64,000 bases of DNA from Neokomagataea tanensis (GTDB lineage: Bacteria; Pseudomonadota; Alphaproteobacteria; Acetobacterales; Acetobacteraceae), in assembly GCF_006542335.1 (NCBI RefSeq), contig NZ_CP032485.1, positions 2,413,280 through 2,477,279 of the forward strand. The letters are read 5' to 3'. Under the pieces are notes generated by a model. That model was not told the DNA's origin, did no database searches, and was given only the letters and a program-made list of their open reading frames with translations. The position numbers were made by a program, and so were the translations under genes. This document shows, piece after piece, positions 54,299-63,730 of this stretch; position 1 is the first letter of the stretch; each line of letters starts with the position of its first letter.

Positions 54299-56236
54299 AT
54301 GAAACGCGCATTCTCACGGCTATGTGCCACCCTCAGCTTTATAAGCCTTGCTGGCACAGCGCTTTCAAGCGCTTACGCTGCGCCTGCCTCCATAACGCCG
54401 GATATGGTCCAAACGGGTAATGACATAACCCCACAAGCCAAGCTCTCTACGAGCGGACAAGATTATATCCGCGAAGAAATCATGATCCCTATGCGGGACG
54501 GCGTTAAACTTCACACTGTTATCGTCATCCCTAAAGGGGCCAAAAACGCGCCAATTCTCCTTACGCGCACCCCTTATAATGCCTCTGGGCGTCTAAACCG
54601 TGTGCCCAACGCCCCGACGATGAGAGCGCTCTGCCCGCAAGGCGATGGGGTTTTCGTGGAAGAGGGCTATATCCGCGTTTTTCAAGACATCCGGGGCAAA
54701 TACGGCTCTGAAGGGGCGTATGTGATGACCCGCCCACCTATCGGGCCGCTTAATCCAAGCAAGACGGATGATACGACGGACGCTTGGGACACAATCGATT
54801 GGCTGGTTAAAAACGTCAAGCAAAGCAACGGCAAAGTGGGAATGACCGGCTCATCTTATGAAGGATGGACTGTCGTAATGGCATTGCTGAACCCACATCC
54901 AGCACTAAAAGTTGCAGCTCCAGAAAGCCCGATGGTCGATGGCTGGATGGGCGATGACTGGTTCCATTACGGGGCGTTCCGTCAAGCCGGCCTCGATTAC
55001 TTCACGATGCAGATGAGCGCAGCCGGAACTGGCCCGACCATTCCACGAGCAGAATCAGACGATTACACTGAATTCCTGAAAGATGGCTCCACCGGGCGTT
55101 TTGCTACGCGCGTAGGACTTGACCATTTCCCATTCTGGAACCGCCTGAAAGCGCATCCAGCCTATGATAGCTTCTGGCAAGATCAGGCTTTGGACAAGCT
55201 TGTAGCACAAAACCCTCTCAAAGTGCCGACAATCTGGGAGCAAGGGTTGTGGGACCAAGAAGACATGTGGGGCGCAATACATTCGTGGCTTGCTTTAAAG
55301 GCAACCCACCCATCTGTACCTAACATCTTGGTCATGGGGCCTTGGCGTCACAGCGGCGTGAATTATGACGGTTCCACACTCGGTCCGTTGCATTTTAATG
55401 GGGATACCGCCCTTTGGTACCGCTCAAATGTCATGCGTCCGTTTTTCGACCATTACCTAAAAGGTACGCCTGACCCCAAATTTGATGAAGCCATCATCTA
55501 CAACACGGGAGAAAATGGCTGGAACCACTTCCGTAACTGGCTAACAGAATGCGGCACCACCTGCCCGCAATACGGCACACGCCTCTACCTACAGCCAGAG
55601 CATGGGCTTTCTTTCTCGCGGACGCTCCCCGGCTCTGATTCCTACATATCAGACCCAGCACATCCTGTGCCCTTCCTGCCGCGCCCATACGTAATGGGGG
55701 AAGATCCCCGCTGGAAAACATGGCTGCTACAAGACCAACGCTTCGCGGAAGCACGGCCTGACGTCCTGACTTATGAAACACCCGTTCTGGACGAAGCTGT
55801 TCAGGTATCCGGTGTTCCCACCGCAGATATTTTTGCCGCAACAACCGGAACAGATGGTGATTTTGTCGTCAAAGTCATAGACGTACAACCTGCACAAACC
55901 CCGGATCGCCCGGAAATGGGAGGGTACGAATTACCAATTTCCATGGATATTTTCCGCGGGCGCTACCGCCAAAGCTTCGAAAAACCATCAGCTATCCCTG
56001 CTGGACAAGTGCAAAATTACCATTTCACTCTTCCAGCAGTGAACCATATTTTCCAGAAAGGGCACCGAATCATGGTGCAGATTCAGTCCACATGGTTCCC
56101 ACTCTATGACCGCAACCCTCAGACTTTTGTACCAAACATCTTTGATGCCCAGCCAAAAGACTACAAAGCCGCAACTGAAACTATTTACCGCGGAGGCGAC
56201 CACGCCAGTGCGATTTGGCTCCCGGTTGTTCACTAA
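54299..56236 (+). CDS. aehA: Alpha-amino-acid ester hydrolase (AehA type)
   Basis: A 645-residue secreted serine hydrolase of the CocE/X-Pro dipeptidyl-peptidase class with a signal peptide ending near AYAAPASI. It follows the Acetobacter turbidans enzyme closely from residue 55 on. With a constant offset of 19 residues its triad is Ser186 (GSSYEG), Asp319 (GLWDQED) and His351 (GPWRHSG), and the carboxylate cluster that binds the substrate amino group is Asp220, Glu321 and Asp322. Such enzymes hydrolyse alpha-amino acid esters and amides and can acylate or deacylate beta-lactams. The C-terminal jelly-roll domain (ESPMVDGW, RGRYRQSFEKP, VNHIFQKGHRIMVQIQST) is intact. Natural substrate in the cell is unknown. 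Confidence 0.93.
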   Translation: MKRAFSRLCATLSFISLAGTALSSAYAAPASITPDMVQTGNDITPQAKLSTSGQDYIREEIMIPMRDGVKLHTVIVIPKGAKNAPILLTRTPYNASGRLNRVPNAPTMRALCPQGDGVFVEEGYIRVFQDIRGKYGSEGAYVMTRPPIGPLNPSKTDDTTDAWDTIDWLVKNVKQSNGKVGMTGSSYEGWTVVMALLNPHPALKVAAPESPMVDGWMGDDWFHYGAFRQAGLDYFTMQMSAAGTGPTIPRAESDDYTEFLKDGSTGRFATRVGLDHFPFWNRLKAHPAYDSFWQDQALDKLVAQNPLKVPTIWEQGLWDQEDMWGAIHSWLALKATHPSVPNILVMGPWRHSGVNYDGSTLGPLHFNGDTALWYRSNVMRPFFDHYLKGTPDPKFDEAIIYNTGENGWNHFRNWLTECGTTCPQYGTRLYLQPEHGLSFSRTLPGSDSYISDPAHPVPFLPRPYVMGEDPRWKTWLLQDQRFAEARPDVLTYETPVLDEAVQVSGVPTADIFAATTGTDGDFVVKVIDVQPAQTPDRPEMGGYELPISMDIFRGRYRQSFEKPSAIPAGQVQNYHFTLPAVNHIFQKGHRIMVQIQSTWFPLYDRNPQTFVPNIFDAQPKDYKAATETIYRGGDHASAIWLPVVH

Positions 56237-56261
56237 ACACGCTGTAGGCAAGGTTTAAGTC

Positions 56262-56298
56262 GGTTGAGGCCCAACCTATATTAAGGGCCTCAACCTTT
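56262..56298 (+). terminator. Intrinsic terminator after the ester hydrolase
   Basis: GGTTGAGGCCC (56262-56272) pairs perfectly with GGGCCTCAACC (56285-56295) over 11 bases, followed by TTTT. It ends the ester hydrolase transcript 26 bases after the stop. Confidence 0.9.
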
Positions 56299-56320
56299 TA
56301 CCAAAGGGCATTTCTCTTCT

Positions 56321-56869
56321 ATGGCTGAAACATCATCCATTCTCCTCGGCGCAGGCTGTTTCTGGTGCGTTGAGGCCGTTTATACCGGGCTGCGCGGCAT
56401 TATCTCCGCTAATCCTGGTTATGCTGGCGGCGACGTACCTGACCCAAGCTATGAGGCTGTTTGTACAGGCCAAACGGGCCATGCTGAGGTCGTAAATGTA
56501 ATCTACGACCCAGAGGAAATCTCCCTCAGCGACGTTCTGCGCGTCTTTTTCACAACCCACGACCCAACACAGCTTAACCGTCAGGGAAATGATGTCGGCA
56601 CGCAGTACCGCTCCGTTATTTTCGGGACGGAAGAGCAGCAGGCTGTTGCTCAGCAAGTCCGTGACGAAATTACCAAAGAAGCTATCTGGCCGAACGACAT
56701 CGTCACAACAATTGAAGGCCCGGTCACATTTTGGCCAGCCGAAGCCAAGCATTTAGACTACTTTGCCCGCAACCCTCAGACAGCTTATTGCGCGGCTGTG
56801 GTTGCTCCTAAAGTGGCCAAGGCACGTAAACTCTACCGCGACCGGTTAAAAAACCCCGACGCGAACTAA
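56321..56869 (+). CDS. msrA: Peptide methionine sulfoxide reductase A
   Basis: A 182-residue enzyme repairing (S)-methionine sulfoxide. The active-site motif GAGCFWCVEA has Cys13 as nucleophile; GYAGG, PSYEAVCTGQTGHAEVVNV and DVGTQYRSVIF follow in order, and a resolving cysteine is present near the C terminus (TAYCAAV). It has its own upstream signals after the terminator. Confidence 0.96.
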   Translation: MAETSSILLGAGCFWCVEAVYTGLRGIISANPGYAGGDVPDPSYEAVCTGQTGHAEVVNVIYDPEEISLSDVLRVFFTTHDPTQLNRQGNDVGTQYRSVIFGTEEQQAVAQQVRDEITKEAIWPNDIVTTIEGPVTFWPAEAKHLDYFARNPQTAYCAAVVAPKVAKARKLYRDRLKNPDAN

Positions 56870-56888
56870 GCGCTGCAAGAGGCGGACG

Positions 56889-58202
56889 TTATTCTTCATC
56901 ATCAAGATAAAAGCGATCCGCTTCTTCATCATAATCTAGCAATTCGGCATACCGCGCCCATCCAATCGCCGTGCTCAAGGTTTGGCGTGCGTAATCTGGG
57001 GACATAGCCTCTTCCAAATCACGACGAAAACGTGCTGCATCAACGCTATGAGCGGGGCGTTCGTCCAAAGTGGAGCGGATGGAACGCAGCAGGGGAATAT
57101 GGTGCAACAAAGCTGCCCTCATGGTGTCCCTGCGGGCATCTGCGTCCCCTTCGACAAAGGCCCGCCCGCCGTCCGTTAGCAGAATATCTCCGTCCTCCAG
57201 CTCAGCTAGCTCCAATCTTTGAAGAGATTCACCCAAAGCCAGCAATTCGTCCAAAGTCATTTGGAGGCGCTTTGCCAGCTCTGGCAAATCCGCACGCCCA
57301 AATAATGGGTCCGCCCCGAGCACTTCCATGAGCCCTACCAGTACCTCGACAGGTAGGTCGGGCAGTACAATTTGCGAAGGGGGGGCCGTTACAGGCTGCT
57401 GGAGAGGCATCTGATCTACTTCAGACACAATCGGTGCCCGGCGCGTCATTAGGCTATATATCTGATCAACAAACAGCCGGAAATCTTCATCTTCCCGGTT
57501 GCGGGGGTGAGGAAAAGGAACGGCTATTTCGTGTGTTACTTTGCCCGGGCTGGACGAAAAAATAAGAATACGGTCACACATAAGCACGGCCTCTTCGATG
57601 CCATGCGTTGCTAAAACCATAGCCCGAAGTGAAGGCAAACGTCGTTCAGACCATAATTCGATCAGATCTGTTCTCAAATTCTCTGCGCTCAGCATATCAA
57701 GCTCAGAGAAGGGCTCATCTAAAAGCAGAATCTCCGGCCTCAGTGCCAGTGCACGAGCAAAGGAAACGCGCTGGCTTACGGCATCTGAGAGCTCTTTAGG
57801 ATAAGCATTTTCATACCCCTCAAGCCCCATGACTTCCAACGCATCATCCGTGAAATCCTCACGTTGCGCGCGTGGAACTCTACGTGCTTCAAGGCCAAGC
57901 TCAACATTTTGGCGCAACGTCAACCATGGAAAAAGCGCCCCGGATTGAAAAACAGTAGCGACATCGGGGAGCAAGCCCTTAGTAGGCGTACCCCGCCAAA
58001 ATACCTCGCCTTTAGCAGGAGCCATCTGCCCGCTCATTATTTTAAAAAGCGATGACTTACCGGAGCCGGAGCGCCCCAAAAGCCCCACAATTTCCGCTTC
58101 CCGGACTTCGAAGCTTACTTGCTCCAGCACGACGAGTTCAGTCGCGCTGTCTTTGTCGTAAGTCTGGCTACATTCATGAAGACGAAGGAGAGGTTGGATC
58201 AT
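56889..58202 (-). CDS. ABC transporter ATPase with AAA-associated C-terminal domain
   Basis: A 437-residue protein. Residues 1-240 form an ABC ATPase close to nitrate/sulfonate/taurine importers: GRSGSGKSSLFK (43-54), Q-loop FQSGALFPWLT, ILLLDEPFSELD. The signature normally reading LSGGMRQR is LSDAVSQRVSFAR (138-150), with the two conserved glycines absent. Residues 280-437 form the AAA-associated domain seen fused to some importers of this class (LMEVLGADPLFGRADLPELAKRLQ to the acidic tail). It overlaps the permease gene by four bases. No substrate-binding protein gene is adjacent. Confidence 0.87.
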   Translation of the reverse strand: MIQPLLRLHECSQTYDKDSATELVVLEQVSFEVREAEIVGLLGRSGSGKSSLFKIMSGQMAPAKGEVFWRGTPTKGLLPDVATVFQSGALFPWLTLRQNVELGLEARRVPRAQREDFTDDALEVMGLEGYENAYPKELSDAVSQRVSFARALALRPEILLLDEPFSELDMLSAENLRTDLIELWSERRLPSLRAMVLATHGIEEAVLMCDRILIFSSSPGKVTHEIAVPFPHPRNREDEDFRLFVDQIYSLMTRRAPIVSEVDQMPLQQPVTAPPSQIVLPDLPVEVLVGLMEVLGADPLFGRADLPELAKRLQMTLDELLALGESLQRLELAELEDGDILLTDGGRAFVEGDADARRDTMRAALLHHIPLLRSIRSTLDERPAHSVDAARFRRDLEEAMSPDYARQTLSTAIGWARYAELLDYDEEADRFYLDDEE

Positions 58203-59842
58203 CGGAGCGCATATTTCTGCGCGGCATAAACCGCTATTGGCTGAAGGATGAGGCGATCAAACAGCATAGAAAGCAATGTAAGCAACATTAAAAGTAAGAT
58301 TTGTGCATGTAGATCGCCCAACAGAACGGCCTTTACCAAAGCGCGTCCCAAACCATGCCCGGATGGACCAAGGGATTCAGCTACGATTACAGCATTCCAC
58401 AAGGGAGCAATGGCCAGTAGAAGGCCACCTGCAATGTCCGGAACGGTGGCAGGTATTACGAGGCGCTTCCACAACAAAACACCGCGTACGCCAAGATTTT
58501 CCGCTGTATTACGTAATTGTGTTGGAATACCGCGTATAGCATCCAAAACTGTGCGTCCGTACAGCCCCAACCCGCCGAGACATAACAAAAGAACCGGGTT
58601 CGTAACGCCTATTAAGTCAAAAAACGGGTACAACAAGATAACGGGAAAAAGGATAAGACTATCTACCAAGACCCGCTCAAAATTACCCCGCTTCGGTAAA
58701 TATGACGACACTAAAAGGCCGATGGGAAGCCAAAATGCAAGGCAAAGCCCTAACGCGCCAATGACATGCAGAAAAGTAGATCCGACTTCTACCAGAGCCG
58801 CGCGTACCGGCAATGAGGGAACGTGGTGGAGCACAGCAATCACAAACAAAACGCACGCCAAACCTGGCGCAACAGCTTTGAAATGTTCTCGATCTATACG
58901 CAATTCTGCGCTGCGCTCACGCGAAACACCTCCCCACCGCAAACAGCCTACAGACGCTATTGCGCCATGGACAGCCTCACCAATGCTGCTCAAGAACGGT
59001 CTGTTACGCCATAGACGAAGCACCCATGAACGATAGGGAAATGCACCTGAGTGGCTGCTTTCGAGCCGGTAGCGCTCTGCCCACCCTAAAATCGGATCAA
59101 CGCAAAAGTGCTTAACAGCCAAAATAACCACAACGCAGACTACGAGAGTCGCAAATAACGTTTGCCAATGGCCTGCCAGAACCTGCGACAAAGCATATGC
59201 TCCAATGCCGTTTCCGCGCCCACCAGCGATAAAGCAAAGCCCTGCCTCCGCACCCAGTAAGCGAAACCAAACACCCGGTACAGACCGGGCAAATAGATCC
59301 GCAGCGAGGGGAATAGCGACAGGAAAACTTACGCGCCAAAAGCGCTGCCAAGCCGTCATCATCAAGCCGCGCGCAACGGTATCCAACTGTGGCGGAACGT
59401 GCTCGGAGCCGTCCATAATGGCCGTCGTAACGCGCCACACCATATTGAACATAGCAACGGCGATTATAGCCCAACTGGCTGGCAGTTCAGCAGCTGCGAG
59501 GCCCAAAATCCCTAGACCCGGCACGGCCCGTGCAACCGATAAAAAAGGTATCAAAAAGCGCCTGAAAACCCGGTAGCGGGAGGCAATCCCCGACAGCATT
59601 AAGGCTGCCAAAATACCAAAGAAAAAAACAGCCACCACCCGAAGTGTGGTCAAACAGGTATTTCCAAGCAAAGTACCGGCATCGGCAATATGGCCAGAAA
59701 ACCGTACAGGTGGGGCATAATCTGGCAACAACACCAACGCCAAAGCGCCTATAAACGCAAGGAGAGCTAGCTCGAGCGCGCTAGTCCGCTGCTGCCACCT
59801 GCGCAAAACCCGTAAAGGCAAGGTGAGGGATGAATACGCCAT
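58199..59842 (-). CDS. Fused ABC permease (two nitrate/sulfonate-type domains)
   Basis: A 547-residue membrane protein with two tandem BPD_transp_1 (SsuC/TauC-like) permease domains. The first has the EAA-like loop around MDGSEHVPPQLDTVARGLMMTAWQRFWRVSFPVAIP, the second around LDAIRGIPTQLRNTAENLGVRGVLLWKRLVIPATVPDI. A fused pair replaces the usual permease homodimer. It precedes its ATPase gene, with an ATGA-type overlap. Substrate is not identifiable without a binding protein; inorganic anions or organosulfur compounds are the usual cargo. Confidence 0.88.
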   Translation of the reverse strand: MAYSSLTLPLRVLRRWQQRTSALELALLAFIGALALVLLPDYAPPVRFSGHIADAGTLLGNTCLTTLRVVAVFFFGILAALMLSGIASRYRVFRRFLIPFLSVARAVPGLGILGLAAAELPASWAIIAVAMFNMVWRVTTAIMDGSEHVPPQLDTVARGLMMTAWQRFWRVSFPVAIPLAADLFARSVPGVWFRLLGAEAGLCFIAGGRGNGIGAYALSQVLAGHWQTLFATLVVCVVVILAVKHFCVDPILGWAERYRLESSHSGAFPYRSWVLRLWRNRPFLSSIGEAVHGAIASVGCLRWGGVSRERSAELRIDREHFKAVAPGLACVLFVIAVLHHVPSLPVRAALVEVGSTFLHVIGALGLCLAFWLPIGLLVSSYLPKRGNFERVLVDSLILFPVILLYPFFDLIGVTNPVLLLCLGGLGLYGRTVLDAIRGIPTQLRNTAENLGVRGVLLWKRLVIPATVPDIAGGLLLAIAPLWNAVIVAESLGPSGHGLGRALVKAVLLGDLHAQILLLMLLTLLSMLFDRLILQPIAVYAAQKYALR

Positions 59843-59954
59843 TTACACCCCACCTTGCGCAAGAACGCCGCACCCGGGAGCCGTTGCTATGCGGCCGACC
59901 CAACCAACAGCCTTTTTAATTTGCAGCCTGTACATGGGTCGATCCTCCGGCCTA

Positions 59955-60410
59955 TTACTGCCCAGTGCTCCCAAAGCCGCCTTTGCCGCGTGCAGTCTCA
60001 TCAAGGTTTGCCACTTCATGCCACTGCAAACGAACGACCGGCGCCAAAACGCCCTGTGCAATCCGCGTGCCGCGCTCAATGCAAAATTCTTCATTGCCCG
60101 CGTTCATGACAATAATTTTTAGCTCACCACGATAGTCTTCATCAATCGTGCCCGGCGTATTGGGAAGTGTAATACCGTGCTTCAATGCCAGACCTGAGCG
60201 GGGTCTAATCTGTAATTCATACCCCGGTGGCAGGGCAATGCATAACCCCGTAGGAACCAACACACGCTCACCGGGCTGGATGCAGATTGTTTCTTGCACC
60301 GCGGCTAGGAAATCAAACCCTGCGGCACCCTGTGTAGCGTAAGAGGGAAGTGGCAACCCTTCCGAATGAGAAAGGCGTGTAATGGAAACATTGATCAGTT
60401 CTGAAGTCAT
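59955..60410 (-). CDS. dut: Deoxyuridine 5'-triphosphate nucleotidohydrolase
   Basis: A 151-residue trimeric dUTPase that removes dUTP and supplies dUMP. The five motifs are visible, including AAGFDFLAA (1), [11 protein letters not shown] (2), [14 protein letters not shown] (3), RIAQGVLAP (4) and the C-terminal [10 protein letters not shown] (5). It lies 29 bases after coaBC; the gap of 112 bases before it on the other side shows nothing recognisable. Confidence 0.97.
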   Translation of the reverse strand: MTSELINVSITRLSHSEGLPLPSYATQGAAGFDFLAAVQETICIQPGERVLVPTGLCIALPPGYELQIRPRSGLALKHGITLPNTPGTIDEDYRGELKIIVMNAGNEEFCIERGTRIAQGVLAPVVRLQWHEVANLDETARGKGGFGSTGQ

Positions 60411-60439
60411 GTTCCATCCTTTACCGTGAAATTATGCCG

Positions 60440-61624
60440 CTATGAAAGCGTGAAGAATTGAGCCACGCGGTCAGCTAGGCGGTCAGCTACGGCATTTTTG
60501 CGCATAAGCGGCCACTCTTCCGTTCCCTGCGCGGTAATAAGCGTCACTGCATTATTATCCGCTCCGAAAACATTTTTGCTCACATCGTTTGCCACAAGCC
60601 AGTCACACCCTTTACGGAGGCGCTTAGCCGTGGCGTGCTCCAATACAGTTTCCGTCTCGGCCGCAAAACCAACAACAAGCGACGGACGCTGAGCATGTCT
60701 GGAAATTTGCGCCAAAATATCAGGGTTCTCGGCCAACTCCAAAGAGGGAGGGGCACCATTTTTTTTAATTTTCTGGCCTGAGAGAGCCTTGGCGCGCCAG
60801 TCGCTCACCGCAGCCGTAAAAACGCCTGCATCAACCGGTAGCTGGGCCTCACATGCGTGAAGCATTTGTTCGGCCGTCTCAACCAGTACCCTCGTCACCC
60901 CCGCAGGGAGCGGCAGGGATACAGGCCCGCTGACAAGAACAACCTCAGCTCCGCGCGCGGACAATGCCTCAGCAATAGCATAGCCCTGTTTTCCGGAAGA
61001 GTGGTTGGACAGAAAACGCACAGGATCAAGCGGCTCCCGCGTCGGACCTGCCGTGACCATGATGCGCCGGCCTTTTAGCGTATCATGGCGCGAAAGTGTG
61101 GCCATGGCTGATCGGCAAATGACCTCAGGGCTACTAAGCCGCCCCATCCCGACCTCGCCACACGCCATGCTCCCTTCGTCAGGACCTATGACATTGACGC
61201 CTCTGTCGCGCAGCATAGCCATATTTGCTTGTGTGGCCGGATGTTCCCACATCCGCACATTCATGGCCGGGGCGAGCATAATGGGTGCTGTAGTCGCTAA
61301 TAAAAGCGTTGTCGCCAAATCGTCCGCCAAGCCATGGGCCATTCTGGCGATTAAATTAGCTGAAGCAGGGCAAACCAAGACAAGGTCAGTATCGCGGGCA
61401 AGGCGAATATGGCCAATTTCGCTCTCCTGCGTTGGCTCGAAGAGCACGTCATGGACGCGCTCCCCCGCCAAAGCTTCTAAGCTCAACGGCGTTATAAACT
61501 CTTTGGCATTGCGCGTCATAACAGGACGCACAGACACCCCTTCCGCACGCAGCAAACGCACAACGTCCAGCGCTTTATACGCTGCGATGCCTCCACCAAC
61601 GATGAGAAGAACCCGCTTCACCAT
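60440..61624 (-). CDS. coaBC: Bifunctional phosphopantothenoylcysteine decarboxylase/synthetase
   Basis: A 394-residue bifunctional enzyme of coenzyme A synthesis. The CoaC half has GGGIAAYKALDVVR, the SEIGHIRLARDTDLVLVCPASANLIAR segment with the catalytic His, and PAMNVRMWEHPATQANM; the CoaB half has ITAGPTREPLDPVRFLSNHSSGKQGYAIA and later KIKKNG and ADWLVANDVS-like sequence. It is three bases after ubiE. coaBC-dut adjacency is standard. Confidence 0.96.
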   Translation of the reverse strand: MVKRVLLIVGGGIAAYKALDVVRLLRAEGVSVRPVMTRNAKEFITPLSLEALAGERVHDVLFEPTQESEIGHIRLARDTDLVLVCPASANLIARMAHGLADDLATTLLLATTAPIMLAPAMNVRMWEHPATQANMAMLRDRGVNVIGPDEGSMACGEVGMGRLSSPEVICRSAMATLSRHDTLKGRRIMVTAGPTREPLDPVRFLSNHSSGKQGYAIAEALSARGAEVVLVSGPVSLPLPAGVTRVLVETAEQMLHACEAQLPVDAGVFTAAVSDWRAKALSGQKIKKNGAPPSLELAENPDILAQISRHAQRPSLVVGFAAETETVLEHATAKRLRKGCDWLVANDVSKNVFGADNNAVTLITAQGTEEWPLMRKNAVADRLADRVAQFFTLS

Positions 61625-61627
61625 AGT

Positions 61628-62428
61628 TTACAGGCGCCAGCCGGAGTGAATGGCCGCAATGCCGCCGGAAAGGTTCTGATACTTTACTTGCTCCAAGCCT
61701 GCGTCGCGCATCATTTGTGCCAGCGTCTCTTGATCAGGGAACATCCTTATGCTCTCGGCGAGGTACTGATAGCTCTCCGCATCACGCGCGATCATCTGGC
61801 CCATACGCGGCAGGACCTTAAACGACCATGCGTCATAAATTGGTGCAAGAGCAGCAACTTCCACGCGGGAGAATTCAAGACAGAAGAAACGCCCGCCCGG
61901 CTTAAGGACACGGCGCACCTCACGCAGCACTGCGTCCTTATCCGTGCAATTCCTCAGACCAAATGCCATTGTCACGCGGTCAACAGAGCAATCGGCCAAT
62001 GGAATAGACTCTGCATCAACGACGCAGCATTCAACTTGATCAATCAGACCAGCCTTAATGGCGCGATCGCGGCCCACATCAAGCATGGCGGCGTTAATAT
62101 CTGACAAAATAGCTGGACCACCGCCCGCACGAGCCCATCCAAAAGTGATATCACCCGTACCACCTGCCAAATCCAGCAGCTTCAAATGCGGACGCGGATT
62201 GAGTTGGCTGATTAAAATCCGCTTCCAGACACGGTGGATACCGAGAGACATGACGTCATTCATCACGTCATACTTACCGGCAACACTCTCAAATACTTCA
62301 CGGACCATCGTTTTTTTCTGCGCGCGTGGCACGCTACGATAGCCAAAGTCAGTGGTATCTTCCACATGATCGGAGTTCAGATCGGCAGCGGAAGTGAACG
62401 CAGCAGCGTCGTGGGGTCTATCGGTCAT
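61628..62428 (-). CDS. ubiE: Ubiquinone biosynthesis C-methyltransferase
   Basis: A 266-residue SAM-dependent methyltransferase acting on the quinone ring. Motifs are VFESVAGKYDVMNDVMSLGIHRVWK, LDLAGGTGDITFGWA (SAM-binding), AFGLRNCTDKDAVLREVRRVLKPGGRFFCLEFSRV and the C-terminal NLSGGIAAIHSGWR. The ATG at 62428 is preferred; the frame extends to 62551. It is divergent from mutM across 30 bases. Confidence 0.95.
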   Translation of the reverse strand: MTDRPHDAAAFTSAADLNSDHVEDTTDFGYRSVPRAQKKTMVREVFESVAGKYDVMNDVMSLGIHRVWKRILISQLNPRPHLKLLDLAGGTGDITFGWARAGGGPAILSDINAAMLDVGRDRAIKAGLIDQVECCVVDAESIPLADCSVDRVTMAFGLRNCTDKDAVLREVRRVLKPGGRFFCLEFSRVEVAALAPIYDAWSFKVLPRMGQMIARDAESYQYLAESIRMFPDQETLAQMMRDAGLEQVKYQNLSGGIAAIHSGWRL

Positions 62429-62458
62429 GAAGTAATCGATATAACGTTGTGAGCTATC

Positions 62459-63292
62459 ATGCCAGAGCTTCCCGAAGTCGAAACTGTGATGCGCGGTCTT
62501 CGTACGGCCATTGAAGGCCACAAGATTGTGCATGTCACTCTCAACCGCCACGATCTCAGATGGCCGTTTCCTGCCAATCTACGAGAAGAAATGCTCAATC
62601 AACGCGTCGTTTCTTTCTCGCGGCGGGCAAAATATATCCTGATGCGCTTAGAAAATAAGTGGAGCGTTTTGTTTCACCTTGGCATGTCGGGCCGCATGCT
62701 GATCGGCTCTGTCGGTCAAAACGAGCCTCCTCCAAAGCATGAGCATGTTATCATCGAAAGCGAAGAGGGTGTCCGGATAGGATTCGTGGACCCAAGGCGT
62801 TTTGGAGCGATTGACTTGATTCGCACAGCGGATGAGGCATCCCATCCACTCCTCACCAAATTGGGGTTGGAACCGCTTTCAAGCAAATTGGACGGGCCTG
62901 TCCTGCAAGAAATGTTTGCGACGAAACGGCACACTCCGATCAAGACTGCGCTCTTGGACCAAAGATATATAGCCGGCTTGGGGAATATTTACGTCTGTGA
63001 AGCGTTGTTCAAAACTCGAATCCACCCCGAAAGAACAGCGTCCAGCCTCACAGAAGAAGAAGCGCATCTGTTAGCCCGAAATATTCAGGACATTCTAACA
63101 ACAGCCATAGCATCCGGCGGCTCGTCCTTACGAGACTACGTGCAATCAGACGGAACGCGCGGCGGGTATCAAGACCTTCATCTGGTTTACGGACGAGAAG
63201 GAGAGGCCTGCCGCCAATGCTCAAGCACAGAGATTCAGAGACTTATCCAATCGGGGCGTTCGACATTTTATTGCCCGTCCTGTCAAAAATAA
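62459..63292 (+). CDS. mutM: Formamidopyrimidine-DNA glycosylase
   Basis: A 277-residue bifunctional glycosylase/AP lyase removing 8-oxoguanine and related lesions. PELPEVET with catalytic Pro2/Glu3, Lys in SRRAKYILM, the helix-two-turn-helix region (ALLDQRYIAGLGNIYVCEALF) and the C-terminal zinc finger (CRQCSSTE, FYCPSCQ) are all intact. Confidence 0.97.
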   Translation: MPELPEVETVMRGLRTAIEGHKIVHVTLNRHDLRWPFPANLREEMLNQRVVSFSRRAKYILMRLENKWSVLFHLGMSGRMLIGSVGQNEPPPKHEHVIIESEEGVRIGFVDPRRFGAIDLIRTADEASHPLLTKLGLEPLSSKLDGPVLQEMFATKRHTPIKTALLDQRYIAGLGNIYVCEALFKTRIHPERTASSLTEEEAHLLARNIQDILTTAIASGGSSLRDYVQSDGTRGGYQDLHLVYGREGEACRQCSSTEIQRLIQSGRSTFYCPSCQK

Positions 63293-63297
63293 GCCGC

Positions 63298-63321
63298 TTA
63301 TCCACAGCAATCTGTGTAAAA
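63298..63321. promoter_or_regulatory. DnaA-box cluster upstream of rpsT
   Basis: TTATCCACA at 63298-63306 is an exact consensus DnaA box. TGTGTAAAA at 63313-63321 is a weaker inverted version, and TTATCCAAT at 63243-63251 within the mutM end is a third near-match. They may belong to an origin or to DnaA control of the adjacent genes. Confidence 0.5.
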
Positions 63322-63400
63322 TACTTGACGGGAAGCGCTAGGCGGAGTAGACCCCGCCAATCATTTTCTGAGACACCATCGAACCGAAACCGAAAGATCC

Positions 63401-63670
63401 ATGGCAAATACAGCTTCAGCCCGTAAGCGCATCCGTCAAAACGAACGCCGCCGCGTTCGCAACGTTGCTCGCGTCTCTCGCATGCGTACCTTCATCAAGA
63501 AGGTAGAAAGCGCAATCCAGAGCGGTGACAAGTCAGCAGCAGCTGAAGCGTTCCGTGCGGCTCAGCCAGAAATGCAGCGCGCAGCAGGCAAGGGTGTTGT
63601 GGCTAAGAACACAATCAGCCGCAAGCTCTCACGTCTGTCCGCTCGTATCAAGGCTCTGGCCACAGCCTAA
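63401..63670 (+). CDS. rpsT: 30S ribosomal protein S20
   Basis: An 89-residue protein with the S20 pattern: [40 protein letters not shown] and the C-terminal [18 protein letters not shown]. It is a single-gene unit with a good terminator. Confidence 0.97.
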   Translation: MANTASARKRIRQNERRRVRNVARVSRMRTFIKKVESAIQSGDKSAAAEAFRAAQPEMQRAAGKGVVAKNTISRKLSRLSARIKALATA

Positions 63671-63697
63671 GCCTTCAGGCAGGACCTGATATGAAAG

Positions 63698-63730
63698 ACG
63701 CGTCCCTGTCCGGGGGCGCGTTCTTTTTTT
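63698..63730 (+). terminator. Intrinsic terminator after rpsT
   Basis: ACGCGTCCC (63698-63706) pairs with GGGGCGCGT (63713-63721) with one T-G pair, followed by TTCTTTTTTT. Confidence 0.88.
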
